Shown: one piece after another, positions 25,008-36,037 of the stretch
Layout: the number at the start of each line of letters is the position of its first letter
How positions within the stretch are numbered: position 1 is the first letter of the stretch
Origin: Lunularia cruciata
Lineage: Eukaryota > Streptophyta > Marchantiopsida > Lunulariales > Lunulariaceae
Assembly (NCBI GenBank): GCA_948567375.1
Contig: OX419755.1
Location: 45,575,001 to 45,639,000, forward strand
Reading direction: 5' to 3'
DNA: 64,000 bases
Notes under the pieces: model-generated
Databases searched by the model: none
What the model saw: the letters and a program-made list of their open reading frames with translations, nothing else
What the model was told of the DNA's origin: nothing
Made by a program: the position numbers and the translations under genes

Positions 25008-25870
25008 GTGTTTGTGGTGTGCATTTGGATACTACTTTTGCTGATTTTGGGCAATTTGCAACTTGTGCTTGGTGTGCTCTACCCCTTGTTGGATTTCTAG
25101 AAACAAAAGTGTTGATAATGTTAACCTTGGTAGCTACTAGACGGACCTTCATCAAGCTTGAAGTTGTGAAAGGATGCTCCATACATGAGGAAGAACGATG
25201 TGACTTGTGTGGAGCCATTTGTTGAATTGTTGTAAGCAAATTCCACCAATGGGAGTAAGGTGTCCTACTCTCTTGCTCATCCAAAGTAAAGCCCCAAAGC
25301 ATGTCCTTGATAGTGCAATTTTCCCTCTATGTTTGTCTGTCAGTCTGTGGATGGTAAGTTGTGGACATAGCCAATTTGGTTTTGAAGAACCCAAAGAGTG
25401 TTTTCCAAAATAGTCTAGTGAATTGAGTGCCTCTATTTGTGATGAGCACTTGAGATAGTCATGATGGGAAAAGACAACATCTAAGTACAATTGAGCTAGG
25501 TACGGGACAGTCACATCCTTGGTGGTAGGATGTAGATAAATCATTTTGCTAAGTTAGTCAACAAAGACTACGATGGAATCAAACCTAAAGGTGGTCTTGG
25601 GCAATTCACAAACCAAATCCATGCTTACCTATTCCCAATGTTGTGTAGGAGTGGGGAGAGGTTGGAGGAATCTTGTGGGAGCTTGATTAGAAGCCTTATT
25701 TTGTTGATAAAGTACACAACTCCAAACATATTCAATCATACCATTGCTCATCTTGGGCTACTAGTAATGGTGTTTGACTGCATCTAAAGTCTTGTCCATT
25801 CCAATATGACCTTCAATGGAAAAATCATGACATTTTGCTAGGATGGTGGTTCTTAGATCCGTACTATCTA
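25008..25870 (-). pseudogene. Ty3 integrase zinc-binding and catalytic core relic
   Basis: Minus-strand fragments in several frames. The zinc-binding part near 25690-25800 reads GHIGMDKTLDAVKHHY with stops after it, and the last Cys pair is damaged (YQQ instead of CQQ). The core has SKMIYLHPTTKDVTVPYLAQ (25490-25550). The next catalytic site reads ITNRGTQFT instead of the usual DRGTQF, so the second acidic residue is lost. The enzyme would insert element DNA into the genome; this copy cannot. Confidence 0.8.
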
Positions 25871-26162
25871 GGATCCACAACCTACCGTCACAAAAAGTGA
25901 GTCCTTGGGTGTTGGTTATGCTTTTGGATGATTGAGCACCTTACAATCTATGGATTAGTTTTTGTAGCAACAAGAATTCTAGAGCAAAATTTAGGGTTCA
26001 TCTTGAATTCCACCACCAAATTGTTTGCCATCAGCATTCAGGTGAATGCATATGCAAGTTACTTCTTGCACTCCACATATCTGATAGTCATATTAAATTG
26101 TTGTCTCCACTCTGCCCATAAAATCCATTGACAAGAAAGATCTTTTTTGTGTCTTGAGGTAG
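25871..26162 (-). pseudogene. Ty3 RNase H end and linker
   Basis: Minus-strand remains of the RNase H to integrase linker, recognisable by WAEWRQQFNMTIRYVEC just left of the solo LTR. It continues the RNase H frame that is interrupted by the LTR insertion at 26163-26585. Further left it is poorly conserved. Confidence 0.65.
26158..26162. repeat. Target-site duplication, left copy
   Basis: GGTAG directly before the TG of the solo LTR; the matching copy is at 26586-26590. Confidence 0.9.
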
Positions 26163-26232
26163 TGTAACAATATGGAGTTTAGTGACGAAGTTAGTCGGGC
26201 TTACGAAGTAGAGAATAAGACAAAATAGCCTA

Positions 26233-26454
26233 GAATATTCTAGAAGCATCTAAGAAGCTTCTTAGGAAGCTTCCCAACTAGTTAACTTGCGCCCTAAGCA
26301 GGTAGCTTCTAGAAGGAAGCTTCTAGAAGCTTCTAACTAGCTTAGCTTGCACGCCAAGTAGGCGGCTTCTAGAAGGAAGCTTCTTGAGAAGCTTCCTAGT
26401 TAACTTGGCTTGCACTCCAAGAAAGCGGCTCAAGGAAACTTCTTGAGAAGCTTC
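26233..26454 (+). promoter_or_regulatory. Array of heat-shock-element-like motifs in LTR B
   Basis: Alternating GAA and TTC triplets at 5-bp spacing, the pattern bound by heat-shock factor trimers. Perfect runs: GAAtaTTCtaGAA at 26233-26245 (three units) and GAAgcTTCtaGAAgcTTC at 26316-26333 (four units). Paired GAAgcTTC units occur at 26254, 26266, 26376, 26388 and 26447, and GAAacTTC at 26435. The array stops about 20 bp before a TATA box. The pattern is visible; heat response is inferred. Palindromic HindIII-like repeats without regulatory function are the alternative. Confidence 0.6.
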
Positions 26455-26473
26455 AAGGGTCTTGTATGCTACC

Positions 26474-26480
26474 TATAAAT
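26474..26480 (+). promoter_or_regulatory. TATA box of LTR B
   Basis: TATAAAT just downstream of the GAA/TTC array. The second LTR has TATAAAA at the same relative place (62632), supporting a real core promoter. Confidence 0.65.
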
Positions 26481-26585
26481 ACCAAGGCCGAAGCTCATGC
26501 TAGGCATTCGGAGTTTTCCCTCATTCAAGTGTCCCAATGTGAGCTTCCATTCTCCTATTTCTCTCCTCGGTTTTGGTCTTTTACA

Positions 26586-26590
26586 GGTAG
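26586..26590. repeat. Target-site duplication, right copy
   Basis: GGTAG directly after the terminal ACA of the solo LTR; it matches the left copy. Confidence 0.9.
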
Positions 26591-26880
26591 ACTAGAGGTT
26601 TGTGGTCAGTCTCTACTACAAATGCCTTCTCACCCAAATAGTGCTTCCAATGCTTGGTTGCCAAGACAATGGCCAACTCTTCTTATTTGGTGGTATGATA
26701 GTTGCATTCTGCTGGTAACAACTAACAAGAGAAATATGCAATTGGGTGCCATCCTTCCTACCATTCTTGTTGTAGGATTGCTCCTATTGCTACACTTGAT
26801 GCATCTATAGCCATCTTGATTGGACGTTTTGGGTCATACCATTTCAAGATTGGTGCATATAGCAATGCGTCTTTCAACTC
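26586..26880 (-). pseudogene. Ty3 RNase H domain relic
   Basis: Minus-strand RNase H, which removes RNA from the RNA-DNA hybrid during reverse transcription. It shows YDPKRPIKMAIDASSVAIGA, then YHTTK and EELAIVLATKHWKHYLGEKA, then VVETDHKPLVY, with the acidic catalytic residues in place. In-frame stops after LQQEW, YFSC and YHTTK make it non-functional. It is cut after the TDHKPL motif by the solo LTR. Confidence 0.85.
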
Positions 26881-26989
26881 CTAAAATGCAAATTCTTGTG
26901 CGGTTCCCCATATTCATCTCTTCCTTTTGCTCAATAGTGCTATTAGAGGTTGCACAATCTTGGATAAGTCCTTGACAAATAGACGATAA

Positions 26990-27600
26990 AACCCTATCAG
27001 TCCCAAGAAACTCTTGAGTTGAGTCTAATCTTCTGGAGCACTCCATTTTGAATGACTTCTATTTTATCTGTTATTACTTGGATACCCTCTACACTTACTC
27101 TATGCCCTAAGTAGTCTACTTCAGATTTGCCAAACTTGCACTTTGAGATTTTGGCATACAATTGATTTTGTTGTAGAATTTGGAGGACTTCTTGCAAATG
27201 TTGCTTGTGCTCTGTCATTATCCTATTGTAGACTAAGATGTCATCAAGAAAAATGATAATAGATTTATCCAAGTATGGATGAAATAATGTCATTCATCAA
27301 ACTCATGAAAATGGCTGGGGCATTGGTGAGGCCAAACGGTATCACGAAGTACTCAAAGTTACCATACCTTGTTTGAAAGACCGTTTTATGTATGTCTTCT
27401 TCCGCAATCCTGATTTGGTTATAACCGCTCCGCAAATCAAGTTTGGTGAAGTGCATTGCTCCATTGAGTTGATCAAACAAGTCATCCATGCAAGGTAATT
27501 GATATTTTTTCTTCACCGTTTGTTGATTCAGTCCTTTATAGTCAATGCATATGCTATTGTTCCATCCTTCTTCTTCACAAACAATATAGGAGCCCCATAG
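26990..27600 (-). pseudogene. Ty3 reverse transcriptase relic
   Basis: Minus-strand reverse transcriptase. The part at 27265-27516 reads [19 protein letters not shown], then [19 protein letters not shown], then [15 protein letters not shown]. The part at 26997-27293 has the active site IIIFLDDILVYN (an FLDD form of YxDD) and YAKISKCKFGKSEVDYLGH. Both catalytic Asp regions look intact, but a frame change separates the halves. It belongs to the chromovirus that ends at 24065. Confidence 0.9.
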
Positions 27601-28300
27601 GGTGATAGATTGGGTTGGATAAACCCCTTCTGCAACATATCCTTGATTTGAGCCTTACACTCCTCCAACTCATGAGGTGACAATTGATATGGGGCCTTAC
27701 AAGGAGGTATCTTCCCAAGATGTATCTCAATTTTATGATCTACTCTCCTTTTTGGTGGTAAACCTACAAGTTATTCATTCAAAAAGACATCTTGGAACTC
27801 ATTGACTACATCTTTCAATTTCTCAAGAATTTGTCCATTGTGTTGGGCACTCTTGACTTCTCTTATTAAACCCATGAAACATCTATGTGTCTTACCAATA
27901 GATGTGGTCCTTATGACACATAGAGGCAACTCTTGCCTTTGTGATCTTCCTTTAATCCCAAAGATCTTCCATTGACTAGTTTTCACTACTTTCTTTCTCT
28001 AATCTACCATGGGGTTGTAGTGTTCTATCCATGGCATACCTAAGATTGCATCATAACGAGCTAGTTGTATCACTTGCCACTTGATTTCTTATTGATACCA
28101 TCCTAGAGAGTATTACCTTTCTAGGTAACAACTCAATCCTCTCTGTCCGACCATTTGGTAACTCTACTTTGTCCTTCTCATCCTTCTCTAATTCTATCCT
28201 CAACCTTATCGCAACAAAGCAAGATAAGAAATTCTTTGTTGCCCTAGGGTCTATCAAACACTCTCATTGGATTGCATTTTAGCACTCTATTTACAACAAT
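27601..28300 (-). pseudogene. Ty3 protease and linker relic
   Basis: The minus-strand frame 28051-28257 reads MIDPRATKNFLSCFVAIRL. In active elements this aspartic protease site is D-S-G-A-T; here Ser-Gly has become Pro-Arg, so it is inactive. The linker to the reverse transcriptase (27771-27986, with VVNEFQDVFLNE) keeps the usual pre-RT motif. Confidence 0.75.
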
Positions 28301-29491
28301 TAATTGTGAGTTTATCTTCCTCCTTCTTTGCACACTCATCATCTTCCTCCTTCACATTTACTCTTCTTCACCGAGCCAAGAAGGCCACAAGGTACATTTA
28401 TTTATGATCTTTGTTTTTTGGTGCGGTTTCTATATCTTCCTCTTCCATTCGCCTTTCCATGTGGTTGAGAGGTCACTTGTATGGAGGCCGAGGGCCTCTA
28501 AGATGACAAGCACAACAATTGATGGCTATGTGCCCAATTTGGCCACAATTGTAACATTATTATTGTTTTGCTTGAGCCTCTTCTCCCCGTGGAACTCCTT
28601 CTTTCCTTTCTTTGACCCGTCCACATTCTCCTTGGAGAGGTCTTGCTCCTCTATCTTAGAACCAAATGTTGCACAATTCCATGGGAATTAGTCCACAAAA
28701 AGGGTGTGTCTTGGCCTGATAGTTTTGCATTGGTGGTATCACTTCACCTCCTCCAAGTGCCCTTGCTATTCTTTGGGTGCAAGCAATAGCTTCAAAATTA
28801 GTACAAGGATTTTGCACCATTACTTCTTGGCAAATCTACTTTTTGCACCATTATCTCTTGGTGAATGAGATTTGGTTGGACTCATATTGGTTATTGCAAC
28901 ATGTAGATCCAAAATTGCCTCCACGTACTCTTGTATGCTATTCTTTTGCTTCAACCCCCAGAGTCTAGTTTGGGTCATTTGCACAAAATCTACAAATTGG
29001 AAATTCTTGAGCAGCCCTTCTTGCATGGCTGTCCAAGTGATCTCTCTTCTTTCTACCATTAATGATCATTCCTAAGCATTTTACCATGTGAAGGCTTTAT
29101 CAATCAAGTACCAATAGGCAAACACACATGCAAAATGATTAGTGATCTTTGTTGTGAACAATCAAAGTTATCAATTCATTCTTGAAATCCAATTTTCCAC
29201 TACTCCCATAGAATGCTATCCCTTGTAAGGCTTGATGTTCCACGCATTTTCATTGGTAGTAACAATGTGGCTTGGTTTTGATTGGAATCCGTGTCATCGC
29301 ATACATAACTCTCCAAGTGCTTTGATTGCTGGTGTTGGTTGTTGAGATGGCTCCTCTTCTTGCATTACTTGATCATTCTTGAAAGTTCATAATTGATTTT
29401 TCAATTCCTCCATGGTCATCTTGATTTCTTGAAACTCGTTCAACATCCCTTGCATTCTTTACATCAACTCTTGCAACTACGGATCCATGAT
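28301..29491 (-). pseudogene. Ty3 gag relic with zinc knuckle
   Basis: Minus-strand gag, the coat protein that packages element RNA. It starts near 29491 with a Met followed by a stop-broken LNEFQEIKMTMEELKNQL. The middle (28820-29059) holds ITWTAMQEGLLKNFQFVDF and NSIQEYVEAILDL. A complete C-x2-C-x4-H-x4-C zinc knuckle, CYNCGQIGHIAINC, lies at 28515-28556. Several in-frame stops make it dead. Confidence 0.75.
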
Positions 29492-29759
29492 TCCTACACA
29501 TGACCAATGTTCATTGCTACTTCCTACTTCAATAGAGGGTTAGAATAATCACTCAAGAGGGTGCACAAAGTATGGGGGCTAACATTGGGACCTCAGAGGC
29601 TATCACTCATTGATAATATTCCTCACCAAAATTGCAGACTACAAAATCCCTAAACATCACTTTGGATCTAACTACATAACGGATTTCTACTTGCTTGTTA
29701 AAAGGGTGAAGATTTGGTACATTTAAATCCATAACATTTATAATCTAGTGTAGACACAC
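29492..29759. other. Leader remains of the Ty3 element, no clear LTR
   Basis: This should hold the primer-binding site and 5' LTR of the minus-strand Ty3 element. No copy of the 24065-24535 LTR was recognised. A stretch near 29592-29616 faintly resembles a decayed primer site. Confidence 0.35.
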
Positions 29760-31400
29760 TCACAAGTGAGTAACAAAGATGCATACGGGTGGACCAAACC
29801 TGAGCAAAACCTCATCAATGTAGAGAAAGTAGCTAGTACAAGTCAAAATGCCCTAATGCATGATCAAGCTAGGATCCAAGAGCCTACGCCCTTGCCATAG
29901 AAAGAGCAAAAATGTGCTCTAGTGCCCCAAGGAATGGCCGAGTCAACTAAGAGAGAATGTAGCATATGTTGACATAATTGCTCCATCAAGGAACACTACA
30001 AAACTCTAGTCCAATCTAACAATAGTGAAGCAAAGGATGGAAGGTCCTCCCATGCTCATGAAGATAAACCATCTCTCATCTGCCATAATAACACTTGGAA
30101 AAAAAGATCTCTCCTCCACCTCGATCACATAAGTCTCCAAATTGGCCTATCAAAAACCACAAAACAAGAGGAAAGTAGGGGTGCCAAGAGAGCACAACTA
30201 CCTAAAAATGCTTTAGGTGCCATCTATTCCATAGATAATAGTCCTACCTCTATGAAAAAGGGCTATAGAGATGTTTGTCTGTGCTTAATCCCCTATCACA
30301 CACACTCAAATATCCCTAGTTTGATGAGATTATCAAAGACTCCATAATCCTCCTATCAAAAGCTCTCAGACAAGATAGGAAAGTCAAGGAAAGGGGAATT
30401 GTGTAGAGAAGGTAAGTTAGTCAATGGGAAAACTAGAGGAGAGTTTACCAAATGCCATCGGCAGATCTCCTAGAAGAGGAAGGTCATCCACATGGAGAAT
30501 ATCCTTTACAAGAGCAACATCTAAGAAGCATGTGACAAAATCCTTGAATTCTATTGGCACTCCAAGAATACATAATCCATATGTAGATGTGACACACCCC
30601 TCTAGAAGCTCAATGGGGAAAGACATATCTAAAGGGAACTATGCTCTGCACTTTGACACCTTGACTCTTGAGCCTACAAGATGTAGCTTGATAGTCAAGT
30701 GATCAAAGGCCTGCCTAATCTGATCTACGAGGCCCACAATATGTGTATTTTCTACTAAGAAGAGCAATACACAACTTGGCATGGCCAAAGTAGTAGATAA
30801 GAGAGCTTTGAAGTGAGCCATGGCAAACAAAGGAGCACTCCGTAAAGGATCTCCCGATCATGTACCAACAATTGACTCCAAGATGGTGACTCCCTCTTAT
30901 GACCACCCATGTTGGTAGTAAAGGGAAGCAAGAGAGCCATAGAAGGCTCGCACAAAGGGAATGAGACTCACCAAGGATCTACCAGCCTCCCTAAGATGGA
31001 TGCCCACAAGATACTATTAAAAGTGTTCTCAACATCTACTTGTAGGACAACCCACTCTTGATAGATATCTAGGAGTGCTTTGATGCCTAAGGAAATAGCC
31101 TCACAACCTCCATGTTTAGCTACTCCAAAATGATGTAGACTAAAGTGCTCTTAAAAGTGAGATCAATGCTAAAAAACATTGGTGTGGTTAACCAAGCACA
31201 AAAAGATCTCTACAATAACAATCGGTCTAATGCCTCCCCTCCCATGCCTTTCTCCATTGCAAGAAGTTGGCTAGCCCCTAACAATAGAATAATTGATGTA
31301 GGATTATCTCTTCTCACCATGCTACAACCACCTTAAATAGCTTGGTAAATCCACTAGAAGGATCATTTGCCTGAAAAAAATCTCTAAGATGCTCATATAT
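29760..31400 (-). pseudogene. Non-LTR reverse transcriptase relic
   Basis: Minus-strand relic of a non-LTR (LINE-like) reverse transcriptase. Landmarks in order: EFTKLFKVVVA-like start near 31335, EWVVLQVDVENTFNSI near 31020-31060 (first catalytic Asp region), MFAMAHFKALLSTT (30790-30830), then FLVENTHIVGLVDQIRQAFD, where the usual ADDTHIVG active site has become VENTHIVG. After it come KLHLVGSRVKVSKCRA and, at 30417-30626, STYGLCILGVPIEF. Stops and frame changes are frequent. I recall similar proteins being common in non-seed plants, but that is memory, not a search result. Confidence 0.65.
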
Positions 31401-32919
31401 GATCTTGACAAGCCTCTTGAGGAGAGGCAAAGGCAGTGCACAACACTTGTGCAAAAAGTGACCTATCAAGACATAAAAGCTACTCAAGTTGATAATCTAA
31501 TACCTCTAATGGTACTCTCTCTCATGCCATAGGATGTAGTAAGCATAGAGAAGATATAGTCTCATTAATAGGACTAACTATAGACAAAGGATGTAGCTCT
31601 CATATTGCTCTACTAAACTCTCCTACATGACCCAATGTCCTACACCATTGTAGTTGAGTGGACTCTGTGGTATCATATGGTAGAACATGTCTCCTAAAAT
31701 GTGCAGTCTTAATTGACTACTCATGTAGGGCAGCCCAATCCTCCACTTGAAATTGACAAAATCTAGTAACTACCTCTTTATGCTCCACATGTCCTCCTCA
31801 AGCATAACAAAGGCACCATCAAGATATTAAGAGGAATAAGAACAATGTTGTCTAAGGGATCACGTGCCAAATGATCAAGTGGTATGCAAAAATCCGATCT
31901 AGCCTCATCATGGAGTGTACAAAGTAGCCTATAGAAGAGATGTGGACATGGAAAACTAGTCATAAAACCCACTTGAGATTCTAACCACTCCCACAACTCA
32001 ATCAATATCACTAGAATGGTTGTGATAACCCGACAAATGTCACTTTTGTGATAATCAAGTAAGTAAAGTTTGCTCCTGCAGAGATACAAGTCAGAAATTT
32101 CCAAATACAAAGTCAAAAAGTAACAATGTGGTTCTTCTTGCTTGCATCTTTAATCTTTCAAGTAGAAACTATGCCCAGAAGAGAGTAACAAGCATTGACT
32201 TGTAGTCTTCCACGAATTAACACTCACTAATCACAAATCCATCAAATACTGTCCAAACAAATCTTGATTGTGATGATTTAGATTCCTCCAAAGACGACTA
32301 CTTCATTGCAAAGCACCTTTGCTTCAAAATTTTGTTCCGCCCCTCCATTGAAGGCACAACTTCCTTGATCTAAATTGCTTTGCATCAACCCTACGCTGCA
32401 CTCACAAATGCAGAATACTACAAACACTACAATTCCTCTCAGATCTGTCAAGGCATTGCTTTGATTGCTCCTCACTTAAGATCAAACACACAAAATGCAG
32501 ACCATGGCTATGGAATCTAACATCCACCAAGCACACTGACTTGCACTTTGGAATTCTCCACACACTCACAAATACAATCACAAGATTGATACTCAGAATT
32601 AAGCTGAAGTGACAAGCACTGAAATCAACACTTTGCTTTATCTATCTCAAGAAATTACAAAACTGAACAACAATATATGGCGAATGCCTCCTTTAAATAG
32701 GCTGAGCACTTGATAGTTATCTAACAACTATTCCGTTCTACAACAACTTTACCAACCTATAGATCCAAAATGACAATGCACTTCTTCATATTTGCCTCTT
32801 CAAATCTCCAATCTGCTACTAATCCGATCCGATGTCAAACTTGACTTTGGCTTCCAAACCCAATGTTCCTTCAAGTATTTCTCCTTCTTTGGGTCTACTT
32901 AATTCCACTCCTAACTCTT
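31401..32919. other. Repeat-derived spacer, no clear gene
   Basis: Minus-strand frames such as 31778-32116 (112 codons) may be the N-terminal part of the reverse-transcriptase element. Nothing in 32120-32900 was recognised; it could be an LTR or untranslated part of an element. Confidence 0.4.
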
Positions 32920-35900
32920 TTATTTCTTGATTTCTTCACTATGAACTACAATTGCATTCCTATCTACTCTATCTACATCATTATCTTCCGACCCATTCCT
33001 CTCTTCTATCTCGGGTAACTCACCCAAAGACACTTGAACTCCTACTTCTACAACTTCAATCTTCTTGACTAATTTCACTTCACTACAAAGTCTATCCAAA
33101 TCTATTCTAACAAGGTCTAATCTAAGACATACATTGTCTCCTACTTCTAATATCTTCCTATCTACCCGTTCTTGTAGACAAATCAACATATTGTTCAATT
33201 CTGTATCCTTTGCCTTCCTTTTCCTCATCTCCTACACTAACAACTTCAACTTGTGCAGTCTGGCTTCTTCCAGCTTCCCTTCTACTTCCATGCTAAGCAG
33301 CACCTTCATCTCGCTTACCATTGCTCCTACAACAACGGATTCCACTATTATCTTGACTTTCTCCTTCTTTCTTTCCTCCTCCAGCTCATTGCAATACATC
33401 TACAACTCATCCTCAAACTCAGCCTTCATCGCATCCTTCTCTTGTTGATTTAGTGCAAGATGTTCTTCTTCCACTCTCAATAATCCTCACAATTGGTCAT
33501 CTTCTCTACTACGGTCTAATAACTCCCGCTGCCAGGCTTGATCTTTCTTGGCTGCCTTCTTGTTTAGACTCTCTAGTTCTTGCTCCATTATTGCCACACT
33601 TGCCTTTGAATGTATTTGCTCTGCTTGTGCATCAGCAAATTCTCCCTTCAGCACTTCTACCAATGCAATCTTCTCTTTTACTTCCTCCCAACTCTTCACC
33701 AAATCCTCTCTCATTGCTTCTCAGTGCTTACCCCAAAGAATTTCCTCCGCCCAAAGTTCTTTGGCTTCCATCTCTACTCGTGTTAACTTACGTCTCAACA
33801 ACAAGGTCTCCGCCCTCCACTTCTCTATGACTGCTAACTCATCTTTCATATTGAGGTTAGCGCTCGCCATCTCCACTTTCTTCTTCTGCAGAAACACCAA
33901 CAAAGGACACACAACCTTCAAAAGGTACTCCACTCCATCATACTTCATGTCATTGGCCCCAACTTCTTTGCCTTCTGTAGGTAACTCTTCTATTGGCTCC
34001 TTACCCCAAACTTGCTATCTTTGTATCATCAATGTCTCCCCATCCAAGCTCACTTCCTCCTTGATGGTAACTTTATTGGGTCTGACGTTGGCTACTTGCA
34101 CACTTCTCTTCCCCTGGCAGCTCTTGGACACACCAAGACTCATGCTTCTTCCTTTTCATGTCCTCGCTTGATAGTGGACACTTTTGGACTTGGCTTCTCT
34201 ACATCCACACTCCATCTTTGTGTTTGCTGAACCTCCACCTTGCCTCTGCTGCCATTGCTCAACTCCTCACTTTGCAGTGTGAACTCTTCTTCTCCTCTCA
34301 AGGCTTCTCCCTTTGACTCAGTTTCTCCTTCTAACTCCTCCTCCTCCAGAGTTGATCCCTTAACCTTCACTAACACCACCTTTGGATTAGGCTTGTGCAA
34401 ATTTTGCAGTTTTATTGATTCAATGTGACCTTTGGGTTTATCTCTCTTTCTTGGCCTGGGGATATCAACTGCTACGATTCTCTCCTTTCCACTCTTCTTG
34501 TAATACACATCTCCTTCTTGCACCCAATCCATGTAATACTGCTCATCCGCATCCACCTCCTTGTGCAGATCCGGATAAAAGTGCAATCACATCCGGTTTC
34601 TCTCCACCAAAGTCAGCAAATTCAGCCCAAAGTAGAAATGAGCTGCAAAGGAAACAAAATAGTTTGGTTGCATGTCCATCCTCCAACCTGTAATCATCTA
34701 CTCCACTCGCTGATGCAGACACTTTGCCCAATCCATTGCTTCTCCTACAAACATTTGATGAAAAAACACCACTTGTTGCATTGTGACATAGGTGGTTTGC
34801 TCTAGCTTGAACATTGCAATCATCACGCTCACAATCCCTCTCCGCTTGGGGTCTCTAAAGCTATCCATCTTATACCCGTTCTTTGATTGAAAGAATTTCT
34901 CACCTTGGCAGTCTCTTCTGATGCATCACACTTCCAATAGAAGGTGGTACCTCCAACCGCTCTTGCTTCTCTCCCTAGGACTAATCTCCAATCCGACTCA
35001 GTCCATCAAGCCAAATTTCCTCTCTTCTCTTTGTGCTTCGGGCCATCCTTGCAATCACTCACGGTGATTTTTGCCATGAAACTTGGAAAACTAAAATTCC
35101 AATTCCAGTCCAGTAATGTGATACAAAGTCACATTAAGACATCAATCCTTGGCACCACATCTAATCTATGCATTGCAAGACCTCTCACCGCACTCTGCTT
35201 ACTCACTTTTGGGGCCATAGTGTGTTTCCTCGCACTCTTCTTGTGAAAGATTGTACTTGAGATTCTAACCCACTCTTCTTCTTGCAAATTTGCAATTTTC
35301 ATTCCTTTGGATACACTCTGAATAGGAACAGGGTAGCATCTGGACATTGCAATGCTTCCTCTAGAAATCTTGATTTTATAGTCCTTCATTGATCGGTCAT
35401 TCTTCAGTCTCTGCTCCGTGCCACTCACCAATTTTGTGAAGTAGTTTCTTGTCACTGTCAAGAGCTTCTTGATCCTGAGGTAGTCACTTTCTTCCTGCAT
35501 ACTTTCTTCATTGGAAAACCCCAAAGAAGCTTGTTACAGGTTCTTTGGATCAAGCTGCGCTACCCAATATGAAGTCCTCGGCTTTGCATTTCTCTCTTGC
35601 CATCTTGGGTCCTTTGGACTTCATCCGAGGTTGACTTTGGGTTTTATACCAAACACATGATTTTCTTATTTCTTCCATGTTTAGCCATCCTTTGGCTTTT
35701 CCAACATACTTCTTCTTCCAAACTTTATTAAAACCATCCAAAACAAAAATGTGGGTAACACAATGGTCAACAATGGGATAGAGAAAGCGTGCGTAATCCT
35801 GAGTGTCATTGCTATCGATGTGGTTACTCACCTCACATGGGCATCCCAAGTGGTCCAATCATAATCCTTGTGCATCCTTCCTACATGGTCTTTACCTCTT

Positions 35901-36037
35901 GAGAGGTAAAGCACCGGTGACACACCGGGTATCCCAAGCCACTTTAGGCGGCCGCACATGGAGAAGTGTAACATAAGAATAACAATCTTAACACATGATG
36001 CTCCTCTCCATATCTTCCCATACTTGCAAAACCACAA
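32920..36037 (-). pseudogene. Unrecognised chain of coiled-coil reading frames
   Basis: Seven minus-strand frames follow each other: 35828-36037, 35550-35858, 35129-35524, 34140-34586, 33721-33948, 33487-33714 and 32920-33228. The last three share one frame and are separated only by stops, so they look like one decayed protein of over 300 residues. That part is rich in Glu, Lys and Leu with heptad-like spacing (VKEKIALVEVLKGEFADAQ, MEQELESLNKKAAKKDQAW), so it was probably a coiled coil. The upstream frames are basic (KVWKKKYVGKAKGWLNMEE; YMDWVQEGDVYYKKSGKER). I do not recognise the family. Its place among dead elements suggests a transposon-encoded or captured gene. Confidence 0.5.

Larger units (their letters stand above)
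26163..26585 (+). mobile_element. Solo LTR (family B) inside the Ty3 RNase H region
   Basis: A 423-bp LTR beginning TGTAACAATATGGAG and ending TCTTTTACA, in plus orientation. It is flanked on both sides by GGTAG (26158-26162 and 26586-26590), a perfect 5-bp target duplication. The minus-strand Ty3 RNase H reading continues on both sides, so this is an insertion. Only one LTR remains, which points to recombination between the two LTRs of a full element. A related LTR with its gag lies at 62312-64000. Confidence 0.93.

Noticed and set aside
33065-34171. Long plus-strand Ser/Leu-rich frames
   Set aside because: They are the antisense of the Glu/Lys-rich coiled-coil frames on the minus strand.
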